Under the pieces are notes generated by a model. The model saw only the letters and a list, made by a program, of their open reading frames with translations. It made no database searches and was not told the DNA's origin. The position numbers and the translations under genes are program-made. Positions 39,735 through 47,753 of a stretch of DNA of 55,642 nt are shown here, piece after piece. Origin of the DNA: Chitinophagaceae bacterium (GTDB taxonomy: Bacteria > Bacteroidota > Bacteroidia > Chitinophagales > Chitinophagaceae); the NCBI GenBank assembly GCA_004322015.1, contig SCQT01000216.1:1-55642 (forward strand), given 5' to 3'. The number at the start of each line of letters is the position of its first letter. Within the stretch, counting starts at the first letter, position 1.

Positions 39735-40658
39735 TTACTGCCAAACATTCGTGATCGGTTTGGCTTGTGCAGTACCCGATGGAGATAAATGATACATCGC
39801 TTCTATCGTTCTTAACACATTATAATGGTTGATGGAGTCACTGTATTGTCCGGATTTTACCATTGGCCCTACAAAAATAGTCGGGATATGATTAACAGGA
39901 GTAAAATTATCTTCATCGAAAGTCAGGATGAATAAGCTGTTATGAGTCTTTGCCCAGTCAATGTATCTGGACAAATTATCTTTCAGCCAGGCGTCGCCCA
40001 TTTTAATTATAGTAGTGTCGCTTCCCACATGAGGGATGTTGTTGTGCATATCATGGTCCATATCCGGAATAACGATAGCTACCGTGGGCAGCTTCGAAAA
40101 ATCAATGGGAAAACTGGTCATTGGCTGGCTTAAAGAATCAGGAAAGTTATTTTCTTTCGTTCCTGTCCAGTTTACCCACGGGCAATGCTTACGTCCATAC
40201 AAATAAGCTTTTGTTAAAGTGCTTTTCTTATAGTAACAAGGTAAGTATCCCACGGAGGGCATAGTTTGTGCATATCCTGTAAAAGTGTATCCGGCTTTAA
40301 TTAAGGCAGCGCCTAAATTAGGTGTCGTAAACGGAGTAGAGTCCAGCAGGCATTCATCTCCGTTGACTCCCTGGTTGGAGCCCGAAAAAAAGGCTAAATA
40401 GTTGGGCTGACTGGGATGTCGCACACCATGTGAATCTGTAAAAAGTGCGCCTTCTTTAGCTAATTCATTAATGTAAGGCGCCTGAGAGGTACCTATGATC
40501 TGGTCATAACCCTTATTTTCCTCTATCACTATGACGACATGGTCGGGTTTTGGTAACTTTACAATAGCTTCTTTATTATTGGTTGTGCTTGCGTTGTGGC
40601 AGCTAAAAAGCATGATAACGCAAAGCGCTGATAAGGAAATTGTGATTTTAATTTTCAT
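39735..40658 (-). CDS. exported phosphoesterase (acid phosphatase AcpA-like)
   Basis: A 307-residue lipoprotein (lipobox LFSC, Cys20) of the phosphoesterase family of AcpA and phospholipase C. Motifs: VVIVIEENKGYDQIIG (42-57, metal-binding Glu), SHGVRHPSQPNYLAFFSG (76-93, with the catalytic Ser in HPSQPNY), IPDMDHDMHN (about 196-205) and LFILTFDEDN (about 243-252) which binds metal. It should hydrolyse phosphomonoesters in the periplasm. The last residues include NHIPTIFVGP, as in AcpA. It is convergent with the DUF2264 gene and lies 33 bases downstream of the formylglycine-generating-enzyme-like gene, so the two may be cotranscribed. Confidence 0.87.
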   Translation of the reverse strand: MKIKITISLSALCVIMLFSCHNASTTNNKEAIVKLPKPDHVVIVIEENKGYDQIIGTSQAPYINELAKEGALFTDSHGVRHPSQPNYLAFFSGSNQGVNGDECLLDSTPFTTPNLGAALIKAGYTFTGYAQTMPSVGYLPCYYKKSTLTKAYLYGRKHCPWVNWTGTKENNFPDSLSQPMTSFPIDFSKLPTVAIVIPDMDHDMHNNIPHVGSDTTIIKMGDAWLKDNLSRYIDWAKTHNSLFILTFDEDNFTPVNHIPTIFVGPMVKSGQYSDSINHYNVLRTIEAMYHLSPSGTAQAKPITNVWQ

Positions 40659-40691
40659 TGATACTTTATTTAGGTAAATTAGAAATATGTA

Positions 40692-41864
40692 TTAATCGGA
40701 TGAAACGCATCTGAATCCCAGGTTTTCCAAACCGCTGTCTTCCGAGCTCATCATCCGTGATGTTACGCGGTATCCTTTGCAATAGGAAGGATTACACATG
40801 AAAGATCCTCCCCTGATCACTTTTACAGGAACAGTTGGTTGCATGGGATCATAACTCTTCGATGGCCCTTGCGGGTCAACTGTCTCTTTTATATTCAGTG
40901 ATTGATAGTAAGCAGCGCTATACCAGTCGCTGCACCATTCCCATACATTCCCCGCCATATCATATAGTCCGTATCCATTAGGCGGGAAGGACATTACAGG
41001 TGCAGTGCCATAATAGCCATCCCAATCCGTATTTTTATTGGGAAAAGTTCCCTGCCAGGTATTAGCTTTTGGTTTTCCATTGGCCGGATCCTGATTTCCC
41101 CAGGGATATTTTTTTTCTGATAATCCACCTCGCGCTGCATATTCCCATTCTGCTTCGGTTGGCAATCTTTTTCCCGCCCATTTACAATAAGCTTCGGCAT
41201 CATACCAGGATATGTCCACCACCGGATAATTGTCTTTTCCCTTAATAGAACTCCCGGGGCCCTCCGGATGTTGCCAGTTAGCTCCAGGAACCCATTTCCA
41301 CCAACGGGCAGGGTTATCTAAAGGAACAGAGTAGGAGGGGGGGGTAAAAACTAACGCGCCCGGTACAAGCACGCTATCCGGCGGTTTAGGCGTACCAGGT
41401 GGAAGCTGCTTTTTCATTTGGCTCCACTCCGGCTTTTGTTCAGCGGTGGTTATATATCCCGTAGCGTTCACAAATTTTCCGAATTGTGCATTCGTCACTT
41501 CGTGTTTATCCATCCAAAATCCATTGACTTTTACCTCATGAGCAGGATATTCATCCTGACGTCCTTCATGATCAGTAGCGCCCATCATGAAGGTTCCTCC
41601 GGGAAGCCGTACCATGTCTTTATGTGAAACCTTTCCTTGCGGAATGGGAGATAAATTATCGGTTACGGATGCTATCAGAGACGTTTTACTTACAGGGGAA
41701 CAATAGGTTGAGCTGTCTTTGGCAATTGCGTTGGCGCTTAATTGTGCGGTAGAATCAGTTGTATTTTTATTACGTGCTTCATGTGGTCCACAAGAACACA
41801 CAAAAAATGTTAACAGAAGGATAATTAGAAATAATACATTTTTCACGCTATTTACAGGATTCAT
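40692..41864 (-). CDS. formylglycine-generating enzyme family lipoprotein
   Basis: A 390-residue lipoprotein (lipobox around FVCSC, Cys25) with a full FGE-sulfatase domain from about 84. Family stretches are MVRLPGGTFMMGATD, GFWMDKHEVTNAQF, PVVDISWYDAEAYCKWAGKRLPTEAEWEYAARGG and GLYDMAGNVWEW. Unlike the related gliding proteins GldJ/K, both catalytic Cys of true FGEs are present: Cys357 and Cys362 in GGSFMCNPSYCKGYR, spaced as in the human enzyme. True FGE turns a Cys in CxPxR of sulfatases into formylglycine. No sulfatase with that motif is in the window. It may modify an exported sulfatase encoded elsewhere. Confidence 0.88.
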   Translation of the reverse strand: MNPVNSVKNVLFLIILLLTFFVCSCGPHEARNKNTTDSTAQLSANAIAKDSSTYCSPVSKTSLIASVTDNLSPIPQGKVSHKDMVRLPGGTFMMGATDHEGRQDEYPAHEVKVNGFWMDKHEVTNAQFGKFVNATGYITTAEQKPEWSQMKKQLPPGTPKPPDSVLVPGALVFTPPSYSVPLDNPARWWKWVPGANWQHPEGPGSSIKGKDNYPVVDISWYDAEAYCKWAGKRLPTEAEWEYAARGGLSEKKYPWGNQDPANGKPKANTWQGTFPNKNTDWDGYYGTAPVMSFPPNGYGLYDMAGNVWEWCSDWYSAAYYQSLNIKETVDPQGPSKSYDPMQPTVPVKVIRGGSFMCNPSYCKGYRVTSRMMSSEDSGLENLGFRCVSSD

Positions 41865-41869
41865 GCGGG

Positions 41870-41877
41870 CAAACTTA
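41870..41877 (-). promoter_or_regulatory. candidate -7 box TAAGTTTG
   Basis: An exact TAnnTTTG match, read on the minus strand, ends five bases before the ATG of the FGE-family gene. A near-leaderless transcript would result. No -33 element was found at the right distance. Confidence 0.4.
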
Positions 41878-41889
41878 CAAAAAGAAGAG

Positions 41890-42501
41890 TTATTTTTTCA
41901 GGCTTTGCAAATCATTAGGAAAATGGATTCCATCGTACATCTCTTTTAGCTGAAGAATGCATTGAATAGGCTCAATAAGAATATTTTCATCCATGTTGTC
42001 CAATTCCTGAAAACGCCAAGCGCCGTCGGCTTGCCTCAAAGCTGACCGGACGATAAGATTTGCTGAATCAATCATGATATATTGTTGCAATGATTTTATC
42101 TGCATGTAATAATACAGCTTTATTCCGGTATCATAATCTTTGGTAGAAGGAGACAAGATTTCAAAAATTACTTTGGGATTGACAATGGTATCTTTTATTT
42201 CGTCAGAAAATTCCGGATCACCACAGATAATAGAAGCGTCAGGGTAAAAATAGGATTCTTTAGATTTTGCATAAATGCGTAAATCACTGGGGTAAATTTG
42301 ACAGGTTTTACCACTCAGAAAAGGATAAATATGCCCAATGATGTTAGATACAATTCGATTATGCCACAAAGAAGCGCCAGCCATGTCAATAATTCTCCCA
42401 TCTACATATTCATGCTTGGTTTCGGCTTTCCTTTCCCAATTAATAAATTCGGTAGGCCAAAGGCCGGTTTCATATTTTAAAGCGGGCTCTTTAATTTCCA
42501 T
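41890..42501 (-). CDS. Uma2 (DUF820) family PD-(D/E)XK protein
   Basis: A 203-residue protein of the Uma2/DUF820 family of restriction-like endonuclease folds. It has HEYVDGRIIDMAGAS (30-44), the metal-binding Asp in YFYPDASIICGD near 87-98, and the PKVIFEILSPSTKDYD motif near 110-125. Such proteins are very common in cyanobacteria and scattered elsewhere. They are suspected nucleases or transposon accessories without a proved role. It is a lone gene upstream of the FGE gene on the same strand, 25 bases apart. Confidence 0.85.
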   Translation of the reverse strand: MEIKEPALKYETGLWPTEFINWERKAETKHEYVDGRIIDMAGASLWHNRIVSNIIGHIYPFLSGKTCQIYPSDLRIYAKSKESYFYPDASIICGDPEFSDEIKDTIVNPKVIFEILSPSTKDYDTGIKLYYYMQIKSLQQYIMIDSANLIVRSALRQADGAWRFQELDNMDENILIEPIQCILQLKEMYDGIHFPNDLQSLKK

Positions 42502-42530
42502 AAGGGTAAATTTTTAGTATGATACACCTA

Positions 42531-42538
42531 CAAATATA
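42531..42538 (-). promoter_or_regulatory. candidate -7 box TATATTTG for the Uma2 gene
   Basis: Exact TAnnTTTG match on the minus strand, about 30 bases before the ATG. The nearest TTTG upstream is only 11 bases away, so a -33 element is uncertain. Confidence 0.4.
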
Positions 42539-42727
42539 AGCTAAAAGAACAAAGAGGGGGAGGCTTACCAATCCGGTTTTTAGGTTTTCTTTAAAAAATG
42601 CTATCTGTTATTTTGAATTGACAAAATTTTAAAGCCTGGCTAAAGTATTTTATGGGAAAATTTGGCAGGAATAAAAAAGTAATCGTAATGTTGCGTTATG
42701 TATAACATAATATAAAATAAAGATTAT

Positions 42728-45700
42728 ATGCAAAAGAAGCTTACATTTCTTTCTAAAATGCTGTTGGTTGGGGCTTTGAGCCTCTTTGCCCTGCAAGGGT
42801 TTGCTCAGCAGCATGAGGTAACGGGGAAGGTAACGGATGCCTCCAATGGAGATCCGCTTGTCGGCGTTACCATTTCGACCCATCATGGGACACTCGGAAC
42901 CATAACCGGGGGCTTGGGTAAATTTACACTGCAAGTTGAAAATGGCGATACCTTACACGTTTCACTTCTCGGCTATGAGACCAAGAATATTGTTTTTTCA
43001 GGCCAAGGTACTCTTGATATTCAGCTTAGCCAAAGTTCTAAAATGTTGAGCCAGTTGGTAGTAGTTGGTTATGGTGAGCAGAGCCGCACTACTATTACCA
43101 GTTCAGTCGCCAAACTGAATGATAAGGTTTTGCAGACAGCTCCACGTTCTAATATCGGCACGGCTCTGCAGGGTACACTTCCGGGGTTGAGAGTGGTGAA
43201 TACGACGGGGCAACCCGGCGCCGGTCCTTCGGTCATCATGCGTGGGGGGGCATCTATAAACAGCCCTGGTGGTCCATTGGTAGTAGTAGATGGTATAATT
43301 CGTTCTTACAATGATATCCCTGCAGAGGATATTGAGTCAATTCAATTATTGAAGGATGCTGCAGCCACCGCTATTTATGGCGCTCGCGCAGATAATGGTG
43401 TACTGCTGATCACGACTAAAAGCGGGAAAGCCGGTAAATCTCAGATAACCTACAAGTTTACTCAGGGCTTTAATACTGCTCGGCGTGGGTACTCTTATTT
43501 GGATGCGAAAGATTATATTTATTATGCAAGATTAGGCAATCTCAATTCCGGAAGGTCCTTATCTGCAGTGAACCATACAAGGGGCTTTGGCTTACTTACA
43601 GACCCGGCCGACCTTGCTTCTTTCGATATCAGGGAGTATGGACCTACTACAAGCTACCTTTTGCGAAAAGGCTGGGATACTGTAGGCGATCCTTATGGCG
43701 GAACTATTATTTTCAAAGATCATAACGGGGAAGTAGCAAACCTGATTTTCAGAAACACACATACGGAAGATCATTTTCTGAGCGCCGCCGGGGGCAGCGA
43801 CAAAGGAACTTATTACAGCAGCTTTGATTATTATAAGGAAAATGGGGTAATCGTTGGTTCTGATTATAAACGGTTTTCAGGAAATATTAATGGGTCTTAT
43901 AAGGTTAAGCCAAACGTAGAAGTAAGTTCAGGGGTAACTGCTTCCACTTCTTCCCAGATAGGGGTGAGTGGCAGCACTATTAATACTATGTATCGTAACT
44001 TATCTTTATGGCCAACCTTTAATCCCTGGCTAGATTCAGCACATACTAAACCTAATCCGGGTAATGGTGTGAATGATGGCAATCCCTTATACTGGCTGAA
44101 TAAAAGAGAGATTAGTAACGAAGTGAATCGCATTACGGCGCAAGCTGCCGTAAAATGGGATATTCTTCCCGGATTATATTTAAAAGGGACAGGATCGGGA
44201 TATTATTATGAAGAGTTAGATCAGGGTTTTCAAAAAGCCACACAATCTTATTCTCAAATATTCTCGAACCCACCTAACCCTGGAAATACCAATAGACCGG
44301 CGTATGCTTATTATGACAGAACTTTTCAACAACAATATGATGCGCTGCTCGGCTACATTAAATCATTTGGTAAAAATGATCTGAATTTGCTACTGGGTGC
44401 AGAATATTTTGATAAAAAGGAATTCGAGATGCAAGTCTCTGGAACCCAGGCTCCGACGGATGATATTCCGACAGTTAATGCCTCCACCGTATTTAACCCT
44501 GGCGATAACTATAGTGATAAATCTGACTATCGCATCATTTCACAGTTTGGAAGATTAAACTATGACTATGATCAGCGTTATTTACTGACCTTGACCTTAA
44601 GGAGAGATGGTGTTTCCAGCCTTCCGACTCAGCATCAGTATGGTTTCTTCCCCGGCATGTCTGCCGGCTGGAATGTCCAAAAAGAAAAGTTCTGGCAAAA
44701 CAGCGGGATATCACATTATATTTCTACACTGAAACCTCGCATTAGTTATGGAGTGAATGGTAATGTGTCAGGACTCAGTGATTATGGAGTACAGGGTGTT
44801 TATTCTTCCCAGGGGCTATACGATGGAATAGCCGGTTTCCTGAATACTGGAATTCCGAATTCCAGCTTAAAATGGGAGACAAGTAAAACGACGGATGTCG
44901 GATTAGATATTGGTTTTTTGGAAGACAGGATTACTGCCATAATTGATTATTATAATCGTAAAACAAGCAACCTGCTGACTAATTTACCTTTACCGAGTTA
45001 TACGGGGTTTGGTTCAGTCACTACTAACTATGGTACCTTAGGGAATAAAGGATTTGAGATAAGCGCAAATGCAAATATCATCAATCAACCCAATGGGTTT
45101 AGCTGGAGCGTAAGTGCTAACGCTTCCTATAATAAAAATACCATTTTGCAGTTACCTCCTAATGGCCAGCCTAATAACCGGCAGGGTGGTTTCCAGATAT
45201 ATGACCCTAAAACCAAACAATTAGTTTGGGTTGGCGGTCTTCAGCAGGGACAGGAATCCGGTTCTGTATATGCTTTTAAAGAATTAGGTATTTTCAAAGA
45301 TCAGGAACAGGTGGATAAGGTGGCCGGTAATCGTTATGATGCAGTGGCTCAGATTGCAGGGCCTAATATACCTCCGGGTCCGGGCGTGAAAGGACAAATT
45401 ACACCTGGTGATGTCAATTGGCTGGATGTGGATGGAAATGATACCATTGACACCCGTGACCAGGTATATATCGGTAACATTAATCCTAAATGGACAGGAG
45501 GCTTTACTACCACATTCGGTTATAAAGGATTTTCTCTGTATGCCCAGTTCCAGTTTAATCTGGGAAATGTAATTTATAATGATAACGTGGCCAGGGTGAT
45601 GGGGGAGTACCAGGGAACATTTAATTATATTACTCTGATGAAAGATTCCTGGACACCCGCAAATGAGAATACGATGATACCGAAAGTATATTATGCCGAT

Positions 45701-46036
45701 CAGGTATCCGCACCTTTGGGTAAAAAGAATTATACGAGGATCAATAATGCATATCCGGCACTGAACAGCAATAATTCTTATTTCTATGAGAGTGGCAATT
45801 ATTTAGCCTGTAGAGAAATCACTTTGTCCTACGATTTTTCCCATTCCTTATTAAACAAAACGAGGGTTTTGTCTGCGGCGAGATTGTTCTTCAGTATGGA
45901 TAATTTATTCTATATTAAAAAGTTCTCTGGACCTACACCTGAGCCGCCTATGTCAAATAATGTGATTACGGGTGTATATGAGGGTACGTATCCCACACCA
46001 AGGTCATTTGTATTTGGCGCTCAGGTTTCATTTTAA
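42728..46036 (+). CDS. SusC/RagA-type TonB-linked outer-membrane protein
   Basis: A 1102-residue SusC-type transporter. Signal peptide to about residue 26 (GFAQ), carboxypeptidase-D-like domain (27-110, VTGKVTDASNGDPLVGVTIS), the plug with LSQLVVVGYGEQSRTTIT (about 108-125) and VIMRGGASINSPGGPLVVVDGI (168-190), then the 22-strand barrel ending GAQVSF. It works with the SusD protein to bring oligosaccharides or sialic acid into the periplasm with TonB energy. Being followed by a SusD, an O-acetylesterase, a sialidase, GH20 and NanA, it is the NanO-like importer of the sialic-acid locus. GTTATGTATAAC at 42695-42706, just upstream, is a small inverted repeat that could be a regulator site. Confidence 0.95.
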   Translation: MQKKLTFLSKMLLVGALSLFALQGFAQQHEVTGKVTDASNGDPLVGVTISTHHGTLGTITGGLGKFTLQVENGDTLHVSLLGYETKNIVFSGQGTLDIQLSQSSKMLSQLVVVGYGEQSRTTITSSVAKLNDKVLQTAPRSNIGTALQGTLPGLRVVNTTGQPGAGPSVIMRGGASINSPGGPLVVVDGIIRSYNDIPAEDIESIQLLKDAAATAIYGARADNGVLLITTKSGKAGKSQITYKFTQGFNTARRGYSYLDAKDYIYYARLGNLNSGRSLSAVNHTRGFGLLTDPADLASFDIREYGPTTSYLLRKGWDTVGDPYGGTIIFKDHNGEVANLIFRNTHTEDHFLSAAGGSDKGTYYSSFDYYKENGVIVGSDYKRFSGNINGSYKVKPNVEVSSGVTASTSSQIGVSGSTINTMYRNLSLWPTFNPWLDSAHTKPNPGNGVNDGNPLYWLNKREISNEVNRITAQAAVKWDILPGLYLKGTGSGYYYEELDQGFQKATQSYSQIFSNPPNPGNTNRPAYAYYDRTFQQQYDALLGYIKSFGKNDLNLLLGAEYFDKKEFEMQVSGTQAPTDDIPTVNASTVFNPGDNYSDKSDYRIISQFGRLNYDYDQRYLLTLTLRRDGVSSLPTQHQYGFFPGMSAGWNVQKEKFWQNSGISHYISTLKPRISYGVNGNVSGLSDYGVQGVYSSQGLYDGIAGFLNTGIPNSSLKWETSKTTDVGLDIGFLEDRITAIIDYYNRKTSNLLTNLPLPSYTGFGSVTTNYGTLGNKGFEISANANIINQPNGFSWSVSANASYNKNTILQLPPNGQPNNRQGGFQIYDPKTKQLVWVGGLQQGQESGSVYAFKELGIFKDQEQVDKVAGNRYDAVAQIAGPNIPPGPGVKGQITPGDVNWLDVDGNDTIDTRDQVYIGNINPKWTGGFTTTFGYKGFSLYAQFQFNLGNVIYNDNVARVMGEYQGTFNYITLMKDSWTPANENTMIPKVYYADQVSAPLGKKNYTRINNAYPALNSNNSYFYESGNYLACREITLSYDFSHSLLNKTRVLSAARLFFSMDNLFYIKKFSGPTPEPPMSNNVITGVYEGTYPTPRSFVFGAQVSF

Positions 46037-46056
46037 ACGATTAAAAAGTTTTTATC

Positions 46057-47595
46057 ATGAGAAAAAATATCATTTATATAGGAATTGCTTTAGGAATGAT
46101 GGTTGCCGCCGGTTCCTGCCAGAATGAATTAAATCTGGCGCCGGTTAGCAGCATCAGTAACAGCAACTATTGGAAGACGCCGGATCAGTTTGATGCCTTC
46201 GTTTCCGGTGTGATGAGCGCCTTTCGTTCCAGTACTTATCAGTTTGAACTGTTGGGTGAAGTGCGGGCAGATGTGTTTGGAACCGATCCGGGGTCCAGTT
46301 CCGCATTCACGGGTGAAGCCACACAGGGAATAGAACACCTGTGGCTGAATACCTTAGATGGTAATAACCCCGGGGTAAGTAATTTTGGAGGCTTTTATTT
46401 TAATATCAACCAGATCAATTTACTTATCAGTAAATTAAATTCAACGAACATCGTAGCGCAAACCAATAAAAACTATTATTTGGGGATGGCATACGGCTTG
46501 AGAGCTTTTTATTATTTTCAAATGCTGAAGTCATGGGGGAAGTGTATTATCCAAACTGAGCCTACCACCTCCTTTGATCTCTCTAAACTTGCCAAGCCTG
46601 CATCGGGTACCGATAGCGTGATGGCATTGATCAAGAGCGATATTAATTTATCCGAACAAAGTTTTGGTAATGATTTTTCATTCAAAAATCAAAAATCTTA
46701 TTGGTCATTACCTGCCACGCTGATGCTGAAAGCACATGTATATTTATGGACGGCGCACAAAGGGGGGGGAAATACAGATGCTCAAACCGCACTGAATGCC
46801 CTTAATGCAATCCAACAAAATGTTTCATCCCTGAAATTATTACCTGATTTCGCCTCTGTCTTTGCATCAAATAATAAGGGCAATAATGAAATTATCTTTG
46901 CTATCCATAACCAGTTAAATGAATCTTCGCTGCCTTTTTCAGGGACTTTTGAACCGCAGACCGGATTGATCGCTAATTTTTATGATTCAGTCAATAACAG
47001 GCAGTTTAATGTTACGACTGATAACTGGGGGGGGGTACTTCGCGCACCCGTAATGATATCCACCTTTAGAAGATTTAATGACATGGATCAGCGGAAATGG
47101 GCAAGTATTACCGCTGCTTATAATTTAGTCAATGGAAAATACCAGATTGCTGGATGCTTCGCCAGCAAATACCAGGGAGAGCAAAATGCCGGCAGCCGCG
47201 TTTATACTAACGATTATCCCATTTATCGCTACTCCGGTCTGCTTTTACTGAAAGCAGAAGCAGAAGCGCTTTTAGGACAAAGCCCTGCTAACGAAATCAA
47301 CATGATAAGACAAAGGGCTTACGGTGCTAATTATAATCCGGCAGTGGAAGGATATCCTAATGAGCCTGTGGATCAAAGAGGAGATCCTTTTGAATCTATC
47401 TTGCAGGAGCGGTATTTTGAATTCTTCTTTGAGGGAAAAAGATGGTATGATCTTAGAAGGATGGGTGACAAATATGTGTATGAATATACAACTGTAACGC
47501 CTGCCGAATCTTATATGTTATTGTGGCCAATTGACAGGAATACCTTAACTAATAATCCTGACTTGCAACAGAACCCGGGTTATCCGTTGTTCTGA
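46057..47595 (+). CDS. SusD/RagB family outer-membrane lipoprotein
   Basis: A 512-residue SusD-type glycan-binding lipoprotein with lipobox AGSC (Cys21). The N-terminal SusD stretch ASCQNELNLAPVSSISNSNYW-like region, the helical TPR-type core (YGLRAFYYFQMLKSWGK) and the C-terminal FEFFFEGKRWYDLRRMGDK are hallmarks. It caps the SusC barrel on the cell surface and selects the sugar, here probably sialic acid or sialylated glycans (NanU-like). It lies 20 bases after the SusC gene. Confidence 0.95.
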   Translation: MRKNIIYIGIALGMMVAAGSCQNELNLAPVSSISNSNYWKTPDQFDAFVSGVMSAFRSSTYQFELLGEVRADVFGTDPGSSSAFTGEATQGIEHLWLNTLDGNNPGVSNFGGFYFNINQINLLISKLNSTNIVAQTNKNYYLGMAYGLRAFYYFQMLKSWGKCIIQTEPTTSFDLSKLAKPASGTDSVMALIKSDINLSEQSFGNDFSFKNQKSYWSLPATLMLKAHVYLWTAHKGGGNTDAQTALNALNAIQQNVSSLKLLPDFASVFASNNKGNNEIIFAIHNQLNESSLPFSGTFEPQTGLIANFYDSVNNRQFNVTTDNWGGVLRAPVMISTFRRFNDMDQRKWASITAAYNLVNGKYQIAGCFASKYQGEQNAGSRVYTNDYPIYRYSGLLLLKAEAEALLGQSPANEINMIRQRAYGANYNPAVEGYPNEPVDQRGDPFESILQERYFEFFFEGKRWYDLRRMGDKYVYEYTTVTPAESYMLLWPIDRNTLTNNPDLQQNPGYPLF

Positions 47596-47615
47596 TAATG
47601 AATATAAATAAAGAC

Positions 47616-47677
47616 TGCCACAAGGATACGATCAATTCGGAAAAGCAGCTTGCTGAGAATTTCGTGTTTTTGTGGCA
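47616..47677. terminator. long-range inverted repeat after susD
   Basis: TGCCACAA (47616-47623) and TTGTGGCA (47670-47677) are exact inverted copies enclosing a smaller hairpin AGCAGCTTGCT. It lies 20 bases after the SusD stop, so it could reduce transcription into the downstream enzyme genes or protect the SusCD mRNA. Confidence 0.5.
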
Positions 47678-47753
47678 TCTTTGCAATCAATTAACCTACT
47701 TAATTAGTGCAGAGTGTTTATGTATATTTAAAATTTAAAAGGAATATAATGAG

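Noticed and set aside
41890-42501. Uma2 gene as part of a mobile element or defence system
   Set aside because: No transposase, inverted ends or partner nuclease lie nearby; it is an ordinary lone gene.
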